From: Dyadobacter fermentans DSM 18053
GTDB taxonomy: Bacteria > Bacteroidota > Bacteroidia > Cytophagales > Spirosomataceae
DNA length: 64,000 bases
Assembly: GCF_000023125.1 (NCBI RefSeq)
Contig: NC_013037.1
Coordinates: 5,992,501-6,056,500, forward strand
Direction of reading: 5' to 3'
Position 1 is the first letter of the stretch. Each line of letters begins with the position of its first letter. Positions 25,035 to 34,837 of this stretch are shown one piece after another. The translations under genes and the position numbers were made by a program. Under the pieces are notes generated by a model. The model was not told the origin of the DNA. It did not search any database and saw only the letters and a program-made list of their open reading frames with translations.

Positions 25035-28000
25035 ATGCGCAAAGCTTTACAGTGTGTGCTGCTCACATTTCTGTGGGTAGTACTATTTGTTAACACATCG
25101 CACGCCCAGGACAGGCAGGTCACCGGGAAAGTGAACGATGAGAATGGTGCCGGGCTCCCCGGGGCCAATGTCCTGATCAAAGGGACCACGAGGGGAACAA
25201 ACACGGATGCGGAGGGGAATTTTACATTGAATATGAATGGCGCTGCCACACTGATCATTTCGTCGGTGGGCTACACATCCAAGGAAGTGGAAGTATCGGC
25301 GAATATGACCAATGTGACGGTCGGAATGGATGCCGATGTCCGTAACCTGGGCGAGGTGGTCGTTACCGCGCTGGGTATCACCAAAGATCAGAAAACGCTG
25401 AGCTACGCCACCCAGATGATCAATACCGACAATTTTGCAAAAGCACGCGAACTGAACGTGGCGAACTCGCTCTCCGGGCGTGTGGCGGGACTGGATATTG
25501 TCCGCTCATCGTCGGGTGTGGGTGGTTCGAGCAGGGTGGTGCTTCGGGGAGACCGGTCCATTACCACCAATAACCAGGCCTTGATTGTCGTGGACGGGGT
25601 GCCTATTGATAATACAAACTTTACACCGGCAAACGCGAACGGAGGACGCGAAGGTAGTGACGCCCTTTCCAGCATTAACCCGGATGATATCGAGTCCATC
25701 AACGTCCTGAGAGGCGCATCTGCCACAGCGCTTTACGGCAGCCGCGCAGCCAACGGCGCTTTGCTTATTACGACAAAAAAGGGAGCGGTTCGAAAGGGAA
25801 TCGGTGTTAGCATCAACAGTACATTTCAGGCCGAGCGTGCTATGGTTCTCCAAAATTTCCAAAACGTATATGGACAAGGTGTAGACGGCGATAAAATTCA
25901 ACCCAACAGCGAGTTCAGCTGGGGACCGAAAATGGAAGGACAGCAAGTGACCGCATGGGGACCTGATCCAGCCAATAAGGGCAAAACCTATGCTTATTCT
26001 CCCAATCCCGATTCCTACAAGGACTTTTACTCGACCGGAACTTCCATTGCGAATTCGGCATCGCTGACTGCGGGAAATGAGAAGGTGCAAACCTATTTCT
26101 CTTATACCAACACAGCTGCCAAAGGCATTGTATCGAACAATAAGCTGGGCCGTCACAATTTTAACCTTCGTCTCACAAGCCAGATTACCAGCAAACTGAG
26201 CTTTGACGGAAAGGTGACCTATCTGAACGAAAAAGTGGATAACAGGCAGCAAACGGGCGAGGCGTTCGCGAATTTACAGCGACACATTCTCCGCCTGCCG
26301 AGAAGCATTTCACTCGAACAGGCCAAAGACTTTGAATACATTGATCCGGCCACGGGTAAGTTGCTTCAAAATTATTGGAACCCGGGTTCCAACGGAGGCC
26401 AAAACCCCTACTGGATCAAGAACCGGGTGATCGCATTGAATACCAGGGATCGTATTTATGGTTTTACGCAACTGAACTACAAGCTTACAAACTGGTTCAC
26501 CTTGATGGGGCGGGCGGGCTACGACAAGTACATCGATAAGTTTGAAGGAAAATGGTACACCAACACCTACACGATCGCCGACTTCGGCGACTATCAGACC
26601 CAGTGGCGGGACAATTCAGAATTAAACCTCGACCTGTTTGGGCTTATCAGTAAACAATTCGGGGGAGATTTCCGGGTTGAAGGTACCATTGGAGGCAATA
26701 TCCTGAAAAGGGATTTTATCAACCATGAGACACTCAACAATCAGCTGAATCGCGATAACCTTTTTGTGACGACCAATGCCAGGAATTCAGTAACGAACCG
26801 TACTGTCACGCAGACCCGTAAGCAGGGTATCTTCGCATCTGCTGATTTCATCTGGCGGGATGCGTTAACTATCTCGGCGTCGGCACGGAACGACTGGTCT
26901 TCGACGCTACCGAAGGAAAATCAGTCCTATTTCTTTCCTTCGGTGGGCGCCGCCGCGGTTCTGACAAGCCTTTTCAATTTGCCGCAGGGGATTTCCTTTG
27001 CCAAAATTCGCGGAAGTTATGCACTCACGGGTAATGACGCCGAGCCCTATTTGCTCGCTCAAACCTATTCCTACATAGCAGGTGGCAATACGGGTTACAT
27101 CGTTCGCGACGCGACCAAGCCGTTTCCAGGATTGAAACCGGAATTAACCACGGCGCAAGAAGTAGGTTTGGAAGCGAAGTTTCTCAACAACCGGATTGGT
27201 TTTGATCTGACACTCTATAATAGCAACTCCAAAAACCAGTTGTTCAGGGTCAACCTTTCGCCGGCTTCGGGTTGGAGCAATGAATATATCAATGCGGGAA
27301 ATGTGCGTAACCGTGGAATCGAGCTAACATTGAACCTCGTGCCCGTGAGGACCGAGAATTTCAGCTGGAATTTTGACCTTAATTATTCAAGAAACGAAAA
27401 CGAAGTACTGAAACTGTCGGACAGGCTGGCTACGCTCACGATTGCAAGTGACTTCATGAACTTCGTCCGCGCGGAAGAAGGCAAGCCGCTCGGTCAGATT
27501 TACAGCCGCGGGTTTCAGCGTGACGCGCAGGGAAGGGTTCTGGTCGGCACGAACGGCTTGCCGCTTGTGACGTCCGGTACCGACGTGCCGCTTGGCACGT
27601 CTCGTCCGACATGGACAGGGGGCATTACCAACCGGCTATCTTATAAAGGAGTCAATTTCAGCTTCCTTGTAAGCGGCAGGATCGGAGGAGTCGTTACTTC
27701 GTTCACCAATGCGGTTATTTATGCCGATGGCGTTACGGAAGAAACGCTGGAAGGTCGGGCAGGCATGGTTGTGCCGGGCGTTCAGGCCGATGGGAGCGTG
27801 AATACCGTACAGACCACTGCCGAGAAATACTGGAAATTCGTAGGTGGCCGGAATACGCCGATTGGCGAGGCATTTACTTACAGTGCATCGAACATCCGGA
27901 TGCGGGAAATGACCTTGGGCTATACTATTCCGCAAAGTGTGATCGGCAAGTCGCCATTCCAGAACATCTCTTTATCTCTGGTGGGGCGCAACTTGTTCTT

Positions 28001-28130
28001 CATTATGAACAAAGCGAAAGGTTTCGATCCTGAACTTGTGGCTGGTTCGGCCAATACCACGGTGGGGCTGGAGTCATTCTCGCTTCCGCCTACTCGTTCG
28101 ATCGGTGTTAACCTTAACCTATCATTCTAA
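25035..28130 (+). CDS. SusC/RagA family TonB-dependent outer-membrane receptor
   Basis: A 1031-residue importer. A signal peptide (MRKALQCVLLTFLWVVLFVN) is followed by a carboxypeptidase-regulatory-like domain (VTGKVNDENGAGLPGANVLI, to about residue 100). Next come the SusC linker EVVVTALGITKDQKTLSYAT and the plug (RGDRSITTNNQALIVVDGVP, ESINVLRGASATALYGSRAA). The barrel ends in VGLESFSLPPTRSIGVNLNL and an aromatic terminal SF. It would take up an oligosaccharide or other large nutrient with the SusD protein that starts 18 bases after its stop. No anti-sigma or ECF sigma gene is adjacent, and there is no extra N-terminal secretin-like domain, so control is not by trans-envelope signalling. Confidence 0.96.
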   Translation: MRKALQCVLLTFLWVVLFVNTSHAQDRQVTGKVNDENGAGLPGANVLIKGTTRGTNTDAEGNFTLNMNGAATLIISSVGYTSKEVEVSANMTNVTVGMDADVRNLGEVVVTALGITKDQKTLSYATQMINTDNFAKARELNVANSLSGRVAGLDIVRSSSGVGGSSRVVLRGDRSITTNNQALIVVDGVPIDNTNFTPANANGGREGSDALSSINPDDIESINVLRGASATALYGSRAANGALLITTKKGAVRKGIGVSINSTFQAERAMVLQNFQNVYGQGVDGDKIQPNSEFSWGPKMEGQQVTAWGPDPANKGKTYAYSPNPDSYKDFYSTGTSIANSASLTAGNEKVQTYFSYTNTAAKGIVSNNKLGRHNFNLRLTSQITSKLSFDGKVTYLNEKVDNRQQTGEAFANLQRHILRLPRSISLEQAKDFEYIDPATGKLLQNYWNPGSNGGQNPYWIKNRVIALNTRDRIYGFTQLNYKLTNWFTLMGRAGYDKYIDKFEGKWYTNTYTIADFGDYQTQWRDNSELNLDLFGLISKQFGGDFRVEGTIGGNILKRDFINHETLNNQLNRDNLFVTTNARNSVTNRTVTQTRKQGIFASADFIWRDALTISASARNDWSSTLPKENQSYFFPSVGAAAVLTSLFNLPQGISFAKIRGSYALTGNDAEPYLLAQTYSYIAGGNTGYIVRDATKPFPGLKPELTTAQEVGLEAKFLNNRIGFDLTLYNSNSKNQLFRVNLSPASGWSNEYINAGNVRNRGIELTLNLVPVRTENFSWNFDLNYSRNENEVLKLSDRLATLTIASDFMNFVRAEEGKPLGQIYSRGFQRDAQGRVLVGTNGLPLVTSGTDVPLGTSRPTWTGGITNRLSYKGVNFSFLVSGRIGGVVTSFTNAVIYADGVTEETLEGRAGMVVPGVQADGSVNTVQTTAEKYWKFVGGRNTPIGEAFTYSASNIRMREMTLGYTIPQSVIGKSPFQNISLSLVGRNLFFIMNKAKGFDPELVAGSANTTVGLESFSLPPTRSIGVNLNLSF

Positions 28131-28147
28131 TTATACTCAGGAAAGAA

Positions 28148-29692
28148 ATGAAAAGGACCTATCAAGCACTGGTATTAGCATTCCTATCAAGCATCGCCGT
28201 CGGAACTTATTCCTGTACAGGCGATTTTGAGGAAATCAATACAAATAAGACAAAACTGACGGAGCTGGATGAACTCGGTACAGAGAATGCATTCGCTGCT
28301 GCCCAATACCGATCAATCCAGGCGAGCTGGCAGACATTTCAAAGCTTGTTTGCCGATTTGCAGAGTCAATATTTTGCCAATGTCGCACAAAACTTTTCCT
28401 CGGACCGCAACGTCATGGTGGGTAACTGGCTCAATGGCGCGTGGAGCGGTTTCTACGGGACTGCGGTTCCTGCCCTCATAGGCGTATTGGAAAACACCGG
28501 CCCTGGCGGTAAATATGCCAATCCTGGGAAATTTGCGATCGCAAACATCTGGAAAGTATATATGTACCTGCCGCGTACCGACTATTGGGGGCCAATTCCC
28601 TACTCGCAGGTTGGTAACGGAGGTCCGGAGGTGCCCTATGATTCGCAGGAAGCCATTTACAAGGACTTTTTGACAACGCTCAAAACTTCTGCGGACGCAT
28701 TGCAGGCATTTAAGGGAACGAAAATTTTTGGCACTGTCGATCAGATCTACGCCGGCGATGTCGACAAATGGATTTTGTTCGCGAACACGCTGCGTTTGCG
28801 CATTGCCATGCGGATGTCGAAAGTGGAACCGGCCCTGGCCAAAACGGAAGCCGAATCAGCTGTTGCGGCTGGCGTTTTTACAACCAATGCGCACGACGCA
28901 TTTCTGGCTGTTAACGCCAACTCGTTTAACCCCATGAACCAGGCCACGGCTTGGAATGAGTTTCGGATGAGTGCAGCCATGGAGAGCGTTCTCAAAGGAT
29001 ATTCCGATCCGCGCATGAGCCGGTACTTTGCGCCTGTCCCTGGAACCAGCAATTTCAAAGGATTGCGTAACGGGTATACCCAGGGAGAATTAGGTGCGCC
29101 GGAAAACAACGCTAGCGCTACATCCAACGTGGCCGACCGCTTTTTACCCGCAGTGCAGAATGCTACTCCTTTCGCCATTATGTACGCGTCAGAAGCGTAT
29201 TTCCTGCGTGCAGAGGGCGCGCTTAAAGGCTGGGCAATGGGTGGTACAGCAAAAGATTTTTATGAAAAGGGCATTGAAACAGCATTTAAACAGTGGGGCA
29301 TTGCCGATGCAGCCGCGATAAGTGGTTATACCAATGGTACTACCACGCCCATTGCACTGAATGACATGGCGAAGACCCCGGCGCTTTCAGATATCCCGGT
29401 GAAATTCTCCGCCGATCCGGCCAAGCAACTCGAACAAATCATTACTCAGAAATGGCTCGCCAATTATCCCAACGGCCACGAAGCCTGGGCTGAATACCGT
29501 CGCACCGGTTATCCTAAGTTGTACGCACGCATTAATTCGGATAACCCCGATTCGCCGAAAGATGCTGTTGTACGCCGCACGCCTTTCGTACTTGGTGAGC
29601 AGCAAACGAATGCGAAGGCGGTGACGGATGCGATTGTCAAGCTCGGCGGGCCGGACAAATCAAGTACGCGCCTGTGGTGGGATAAGCCCTGA
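28148..29692 (+). CDS. SusD/RagB-like surface lipoprotein
   Basis: A 514-residue nutrient-binding lipoprotein of the SusD-like type 2 group. The lipobox is TYSC (Cys23), followed by TGDFEEINTNKTKLTE. Typical blocks are ASWQTFQSLFADLQSQYFAN, IWKVYMYLPRTDYWGPIPYS and ANTLRLRIAMRMSKVEPALA (TPR-like helices). Also present are FAIMYASEAYFLRAEGALKG and, near the end, QKWLANYPNGHEAWAEYRRT. It caps the SusC barrel at the cell surface. The ligand cannot be read from sequence. It forms an operon with the upstream receptor and is followed by an intergenic hairpin. Confidence 0.95.
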   Translation: MKRTYQALVLAFLSSIAVGTYSCTGDFEEINTNKTKLTELDELGTENAFAAAQYRSIQASWQTFQSLFADLQSQYFANVAQNFSSDRNVMVGNWLNGAWSGFYGTAVPALIGVLENTGPGGKYANPGKFAIANIWKVYMYLPRTDYWGPIPYSQVGNGGPEVPYDSQEAIYKDFLTTLKTSADALQAFKGTKIFGTVDQIYAGDVDKWILFANTLRLRIAMRMSKVEPALAKTEAESAVAAGVFTTNAHDAFLAVNANSFNPMNQATAWNEFRMSAAMESVLKGYSDPRMSRYFAPVPGTSNFKGLRNGYTQGELGAPENNASATSNVADRFLPAVQNATPFAIMYASEAYFLRAEGALKGWAMGGTAKDFYEKGIETAFKQWGIADAAAISGYTNGTTTPIALNDMAKTPALSDIPVKFSADPAKQLEQIITQKWLANYPNGHEAWAEYRRTGYPKLYARINSDNPDSPKDAVVRRTPFVLGEQQTNAKAVTDAIVKLGGPDKSSTRLWWDKP

Positions 29693-29714
29693 TTTTAGCT
29701 ATTTTGTGAAAATG

Positions 29715-29742
29715 AAAAGGCAGGCCGTGTGTCTGCCTTTTT
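29715..29742 (+). terminator. terminator or attenuator after susD
   Basis: AAAAGGCAG (29715-29723) pairs with CTGCCTTTT (29733-29741), followed by TTGC. It sits between the SusD stop and the next ATG, so readthrough would be needed to co-express the FG-GAP gene. Confidence 0.7.
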
Positions 29743-29758
29743 GCAATCCCGTAAACCT

Positions 29759-32700
29759 ATGCGTAAAATTTTACTCCTGGCAATACTTCTTTCAGGCTGC
29801 AAAAACGACGAGACACTTTTCACGCTGCTCGACGCTGGCAAAACCGGCGTCGACTTTAATAATTACATTGACGAGGATGAGGAAAACAATGTGCTTCGTT
29901 ACGGGTATTTCTACAATGGGGGAGGTGTGGCGGCTGCGGATTTCAATAACGACGGGCTGATCGACCTGTACTTTACAGGCAATATGGTCGCCAACAAGTT
30001 ATACCTCAACCGCGGCGATATGGAGTTTGAAGACGTCTCGGAGCAGTCAGGAACGGGGTTGAATGAGGGATGGAAAACGGGCGTTTCGCTGGTGGACATT
30101 AACGATGACGGCTGGATCGACATTTTTGTGAGCCGCGCCGGCGCGCAGGACCCGCGCTTGCGTACGAAGCTGCTGTACATCAACAACGGAAAAACGGCGG
30201 ACGGCATCCCGACCTTCACCGAAAAAGCAGCCGAATATGGTCTCAATGACGCATCTTACACCACCCAGGCCGTATTTTTCGATTACGATCGCGACGGTGA
30301 TACGGACTGCTTCCTGCTCAACCATTCGTTGCAGAAATATGCCGGATTCAGTAACCTTCTCGCCGATTACCGCCAGCAACGCAACGAGGCCTATGGTAAC
30401 AAACTGCTGCGGAACGACGGCAATCGTTTCACGAACGTCACCGACTTTGCCGGCATCGTGTCCAATGTCCTCAGTTTTGGATTGGGGGTGAATGTAAATG
30501 ATTTCAACAACGACGGTTGGCAGGACCTCTACATTGCCAATGACTATAATGAAAACGATTACCTCTACCTGAACGAGCGAAACGGCAAATTCAAAGAAGT
30601 AATCCGCGAGGCGATGGGGCACGTGTCGCTGTATTCGATGGGCACCGACGCCGCCGACCTGAACAACGATGGCCTGATGGATGTGGTGACGCTGGATATG
30701 CTGCCGAACTCTAACGAACGCATCAAACTGACCTCAGGCGATGACAACTACGACAAGTACCAGCAACTCCTGCGGGCCGGTTTCCATGACCAGAGCATGC
30801 GCAATATGTTGCAGCTCAATAATGGCGTGAACGCGAACGGCATTCCGGTTTTTAGCGAAATAGGGCAGCTTGCCGGCATTTCCAACACCGATTGGAGCTG
30901 GGCCGCATTAATGGCCGACTTCGATAACGACGGCTGGAAAGACATTTTTATCTCGAACGGCTATGCGCGGGATTATACCAATATGGACTTCCTCAAATAC
31001 TCTGCCGACAAGCAGGTAGAAGGCAACCACAGCGGCAATGCGCCAAAGCAAATGGAGATCATCGCCCAGATGCCGCCTATCAACGAGCCCGATTACATTT
31101 TCCAAAACCAGAAGAACCTCACATTCGCGAAAAAGGTAAAAGAATGGGGTTTTGAAAAAGAAAACCAGTCAAACGGCGCTGTGTATGCCGACCTCGACAA
31201 CGACGGCGACCTGGACCTCGTCACCAACAATGTTGGGCAAAAGGCCTTCATTTACCGGAACAATGCCGGGGAAATGCTGGGTAACAATGCTTCGCTGCGG
31301 GTGAGGCTATCGTCGCCGAAATATGCTTACCTGGCCGGCGCGAAAGTGACCTTGTACAGCGATTCCCTCACACAAACGCAGAACTTCATCCCCGTTCGCG
31401 GCTTCCAGTCGGCGCAATGGGATGCGCTGCACTTTGGTTTAGGTGGAAAACCGCGGATCGATTCGCTGGAAGTAACCTGGGCCGACGGCCGCAGGCAGAG
31501 CCTGAAAAACGTGAGTGGTAAGGAAGTCACGCTCCATTACACCGATGCCCGCCCCGCGCCCGCCAGCCGGGCCGTGCAGGAGGCATTATGGGAACCGGCA
31601 CCGGCCATCGATTTCACGCACACCGAGGATGAGCGCAACGATTTTCGCATCCAAACCCTGCTGCCCGGCATGCTTACCTACCAGGGACCGCGTTTAGCAC
31701 AAAAAGACCTGAATGCCGACGGCACCGACGACTTTTACATCGCAGGTGCCCGCGGCCAGGCGGGGGCATTGTTCGTCAGTAGCAATGGCACCTTCCGGAA
31801 ATCCATGCAACCCGCATTCGAGGCCGATGCCGGATTTGAAGACGCGGACGCGGTATTTTTCGATGCCGATGGCGATGGGGACCAGGATTTGCTCGTGAGC
31901 AGCGCCGGTTATGAGTTGAATGCAGATGACCCGCTGCTTGCGCCAAGGCTGTATTTAAACAGCCAAAACATTTTCAAAAAGGCACCGTTCCCGGCTGGCG
32001 TGCTCAATGCGGCGGCAGTGGCAGTGGCCGATGTGGATGGCGACGGCGACCTCGATATTTTTCTCGGCTCGCGTGTTTCGCCCGGCCGCTTTCCCGAAAG
32101 TGCGGGAGGGGTATTGCTGATCAATAACGGAAAAGCGGTGTTTTCGGACGCAACCGCCAGCCTCGCTCCTCAGCTTCGCAATGCGGGCATGGTAACCGAT
32201 GCCGTGTTTGAAGATTTGAATAAAGACGGCTTCCCCGAGCTGATCCTCACGACCGACTGGGGGCCGGTGCAGATTTATGCCAATAACAAAGGAAAACTGG
32301 CGAATGCAAGCGAAAAATGGGGCACCGCAAGTCTCCACGGCTGCTGGAATGTGCTCCGGCCGGCTGATCTCGACGGCGATGGCGACACCGATTTTGTAGT
32401 AGGTAATATGGGTGTAAACTGGCAATGGAATATCACTTCGCCAACAGGTCTGTCGCTCTACGCGGCCGATTTCGATAACCTCGATCGCATCGTGCCCGTC
32501 GTGGCCGTGACGGAAGGAGGCAAGGAATATCCATATGCAAGCCGCGACGAACTCCTGGACCAGGTGCCTTCATTGAAAAAGAAATACACGGATTATATCG
32601 GCTATTCCAAAGCTACCCTGGCCGACATGCTACCAGCCGAAAAGTTGAAGACGGCAAAACGCCTCGAAGCAAGGGAATACCGCTCGGGTGTCCTGGAAAA

Positions 32701-33055
32701 TGTGAATGGAAAACTGGTTTTTCACGCCCTGCCCATGGAGGCGCAATTCGCGCCGGTGCATGCGATACTGGTGCACGACATGGATGGTGATTGGAAAAAG
32801 GACATCGTCTTGGGCGGCAATGCCAGCCAGGCAAGGGTAAGAATGGGCAAAAGCGACGCCAGTCTTTTGCAGGTATTCACAAACAAAGGCGCATTGAAAT
32901 TCCATTACCTGCCCCAAAAGCAAAGCGGCTTTTATGTAAATGGTGACATTCGCGACCTGGCCATTGTGAAGGCCAATGCCACGCACTACCTCGTCGGGGC
33001 GATCAACAACGGGCCGGTGATAACATACCGTTTCAGGCCCCGTACGGCATTGTGA
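29759..33055 (+). CDS. FG-GAP/VCBS repeat lipoprotein with ASPIC/UnbV domain
   Basis: A 1098-residue protein from MRKILLLAILLSGC (lipid Cys14, then acidic KNDET, a likely surface signal). Repeated FG-GAP blades carry calcium-type loops such as DFNNDGLIDLYF, DINDDGWIDIFV, DYDRDGDTDCFL, DFDNDGWKDIFI, DLDNDGDLDLVT, DVDGDGDLDIFL and DLDGDGDTDFVV, so two beta-propellers are likely. Between them, near residues 500-590, lies the ASPIC/UnbV module (VRGFQSAQWDALHFGLG, SLEVTWADGRRQSL). Such proteins often accompany SusCD pairs in Cytophagales and probably bind carbohydrate or other ligands at the surface. The role is inferred from context. The upstream TTG/GTG extension is rejected because the ATG gives a perfect lipoprotein signal. 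Confidence 0.93.
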   Translation: MRKILLLAILLSGCKNDETLFTLLDAGKTGVDFNNYIDEDEENNVLRYGYFYNGGGVAAADFNNDGLIDLYFTGNMVANKLYLNRGDMEFEDVSEQSGTGLNEGWKTGVSLVDINDDGWIDIFVSRAGAQDPRLRTKLLYINNGKTADGIPTFTEKAAEYGLNDASYTTQAVFFDYDRDGDTDCFLLNHSLQKYAGFSNLLADYRQQRNEAYGNKLLRNDGNRFTNVTDFAGIVSNVLSFGLGVNVNDFNNDGWQDLYIANDYNENDYLYLNERNGKFKEVIREAMGHVSLYSMGTDAADLNNDGLMDVVTLDMLPNSNERIKLTSGDDNYDKYQQLLRAGFHDQSMRNMLQLNNGVNANGIPVFSEIGQLAGISNTDWSWAALMADFDNDGWKDIFISNGYARDYTNMDFLKYSADKQVEGNHSGNAPKQMEIIAQMPPINEPDYIFQNQKNLTFAKKVKEWGFEKENQSNGAVYADLDNDGDLDLVTNNVGQKAFIYRNNAGEMLGNNASLRVRLSSPKYAYLAGAKVTLYSDSLTQTQNFIPVRGFQSAQWDALHFGLGGKPRIDSLEVTWADGRRQSLKNVSGKEVTLHYTDARPAPASRAVQEALWEPAPAIDFTHTEDERNDFRIQTLLPGMLTYQGPRLAQKDLNADGTDDFYIAGARGQAGALFVSSNGTFRKSMQPAFEADAGFEDADAVFFDADGDGDQDLLVSSAGYELNADDPLLAPRLYLNSQNIFKKAPFPAGVLNAAAVAVADVDGDGDLDIFLGSRVSPGRFPESAGGVLLINNGKAVFSDATASLAPQLRNAGMVTDAVFEDLNKDGFPELILTTDWGPVQIYANNKGKLANASEKWGTASLHGCWNVLRPADLDGDGDTDFVVGNMGVNWQWNITSPTGLSLYAADFDNLDRIVPVVAVTEGGKEYPYASRDELLDQVPSLKKKYTDYIGYSKATLADMLPAEKLKTAKRLEAREYRSGVLENVNGKLVFHALPMEAQFAPVHAILVHDMDGDWKKDIVLGGNASQARVRMGKSDASLLQVFTNKGALKFHYLPQKQSGFYVNGDIRDLAIVKANATHYLVGAINNGPVITYRFRPRTAL

Positions 33056-33191
33056 CAGGCCCGCGTCCGCTGCGGAATGTGCGAAAACGGCGGGTGCGAA
33101 ACCGCTGTGCCACAATTTCTGAACGCCGGGAGGCCGAATATGACCTGAAAATAGTAGTTTTGGGTTCTCAAATCGCCGCGTTTCGCAGATA

Positions 33192-33923
33192 ATGATCAGA
33201 TCGTTTGCCGCTCTATTATTGGTTTTAGGCATGCTCGGGCACCACGCCAGCGCCCAGGAAACGTCCATTACAGAATGGAAAAAGGACCGCGACGAGTCAC
33301 ATGAACCGCCCAAAAGCATCCGCGAGAATGAAGCCGGCGCTTCCACGCTTCCTAAATGGAGCTTCGGCCTGAACGCTGGTTATGCCCACCGGCTATTCCG
33401 TGGAGGGCAGGTGACCAGCCATGACGAGCAGGAATATATCAAAGATCTCAAATCCGGCATTGCATTCGGCGGTGACATTGCGTGGTTCCCCTGGAAACAC
33501 GTCGGGTTTGGCCTGCGTTATGAAATGTACAAAGGCAATGCCGAGCGCGACAGCTCACAAAGCGAAAAGGTGACTATACAGCATTTGAGCGGCGCGGTAA
33601 TCCACCGTTCGTTCCTTAAAAACGGCAAGACCGCCATTCTTACCTCCCTTTTGCTCGGCTACCAGCCCTACGAGAACCGAAGCGCCGTAGGCCGTCAGGA
33701 ATTCACATTTTCCGGTAAAACCATGAACTGGGGCGTCAGTGTGGGCATCGAGCAGCCCATTTCCCCCAAATTCGCTCTCAACCTCACCGGCACCGCCATG
33801 ATGGGCGCCATCTACCGCCTCCAGCGCAAAACCGCCATCAACACGGAAACCCTGCATTTGTCAAAAGACGACAGCGTAGACCTGTCACGTTTTTCGCTTA
33901 CGCTGGGATTTCGGTTTATGTGA
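33192..33923 (+). CDS. outer-membrane beta-barrel protein of unknown function
   Basis: A 243-residue protein with a signal peptide (SFAALLLVLGMLGHHASAQ). A short charged region rich in Glu, Lys and Pro (about residues 22-52) is followed by alternating amphipathic strands: WSFGLNAGYAHRLFRG, IAFGGDIAWFPWKHVGFGLR and MNWGVSVGIEQPISPKFALN. It ends FSLTLGFRFM with the terminal aromatic expected for BAM-dependent insertion. About eight strands are likely. No enzymatic motif is seen. A TAGTTTTG box (33155-33162) about 30 bases before the ATG may be its promoter. Confidence 0.85.
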   Translation: MIRSFAALLLVLGMLGHHASAQETSITEWKKDRDESHEPPKSIRENEAGASTLPKWSFGLNAGYAHRLFRGGQVTSHDEQEYIKDLKSGIAFGGDIAWFPWKHVGFGLRYEMYKGNAERDSSQSEKVTIQHLSGAVIHRSFLKNGKTAILTSLLLGYQPYENRSAVGRQEFTFSGKTMNWGVSVGIEQPISPKFALNLTGTAMMGAIYRLQRKTAINTETLHLSKDDSVDLSRFSLTLGFRFM

Positions 33924-34065
33924 AATTCCCAAAAGCTGTTTTGCCTGCCAAAACCACACCTGCCCTCAGCTAATGCAGAAGGGCTTGGTTGCGTGGCGCT
34001 GTTTTTAGCGGCTTGGGCAAATGGAAAGAAAATGTTATTCTTGGTAAGAAGAGCATCTTACAATT

Positions 34066-34269
34066 ATGGTAGTTGAGCGAACAAACGACGAGGTGATCAT
34101 CAGGCTATCCGCGAATGTAAAGGCGGAAGAGATTCAGGCTATTATCGACTTTGCGCGGTATCAGGAGCTTGTGTCGGGCTTGGATGTGTCGCAGGATGCC
34201 GTCGACGAATTAGCCAGAGTGACCAATAAAGGCTGGTGGGCTGAAAATCGAAGCCGGTTAATGAAATGA
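34066..34269 (+). CDS. putative antitoxin of a PIN-type toxin-antitoxin pair
   Basis: A 67-residue acidic protein whose last codon and stop overlap the PIN toxin start in an ATGA arrangement (34266-34269), the usual coupling of antitoxin and toxin. The N-terminus [19 protein letters not shown] looks like a beta strand followed by a helix ([18 protein letters not shown]). The C-terminus [11 protein letters not shown] is the kind of tail that wraps the toxin. It lacks a classic AbrB or RHH signature that I can name, so its role rests on position and size. Confidence 0.75.
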   Translation: MVVERTNDEVIIRLSANVKAEEIQAIIDFARYQELVSGLDVSQDAVDELARVTNKGWWAENRSRLMK

Positions 34270-34688
34270 AACTGGTGGTGGATACCAATATTGTTTTTAG
34301 CGGGATATTGAATTCGACCAGTCGCATCGGTAATTTCCTCGTTAACCCTCCTAAAAATGTTCGCGAGTTTCTTCGCGCAGAAATTTCCAAGCACAACGCA
34401 AAATTACTGCATCTAACCCGACTTCCCGAGGAGGAGCTGGAAGAGCTGGAACGCCTCGTAACCAGTAAGATCACGTTCTTCAACGAGGCGGTGATACCAA
34501 TCCAAAAACTAATTGATGCCGAGCGTCTGCTCATTGATGTCGATCCTAATGACACCCCGTTTGTAGCACTAGCGCTTGCATTCGATGCAATTCTATGGAC
34601 GGGTGACAAAGTTTTGATAGAAGGTTTGAGAAGAATGGGTTTTGAGCAAATCATCACCACGGCAGAACTCGCCGGTCTGCTTGAATAA
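34266..34688 (+). CDS. PIN-domain toxin component
   Basis: A 140-residue protein of the COG1569-type PIN family. It shows [14 protein letters not shown] (first catalytic Asp, residue 6), a central helical region with [11 protein letters not shown] and [10 protein letters not shown] (acidic ligand), and [20 protein letters not shown] followed by GDKVL (last acidic residues). All four acidic positions expected of a PIN ribonuclease appear to be present, so it is probably an active RNase. It is translationally coupled to the preceding antitoxin and has no other partners. The locus sits between an outer-membrane protein and a ThuA gene, consistent with a small mobile module, but no repeats or integrase flank it. 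Confidence 0.85.
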   Translation: MKLVVDTNIVFSGILNSTSRIGNFLVNPPKNVREFLRAEISKHNAKLLHLTRLPEEELEELERLVTSKITFFNEAVIPIQKLIDAERLLIDVDPNDTPFVALALAFDAILWTGDKVLIEGLRRMGFEQIITTAELAGLLE

Positions 34689-34837
34689 ACGACTAGACCC
34701 ATAATTGCATACTTCAAAACAGGACAACACAGGATACACCCTATTTCAGTTATAACTAACTAGGGGAAAAATTGCATTAAACAGTCTTCCTATTATTATC
34801 CCTTTACTCACTGAGATTGAACCTTAATCCTTTCATC

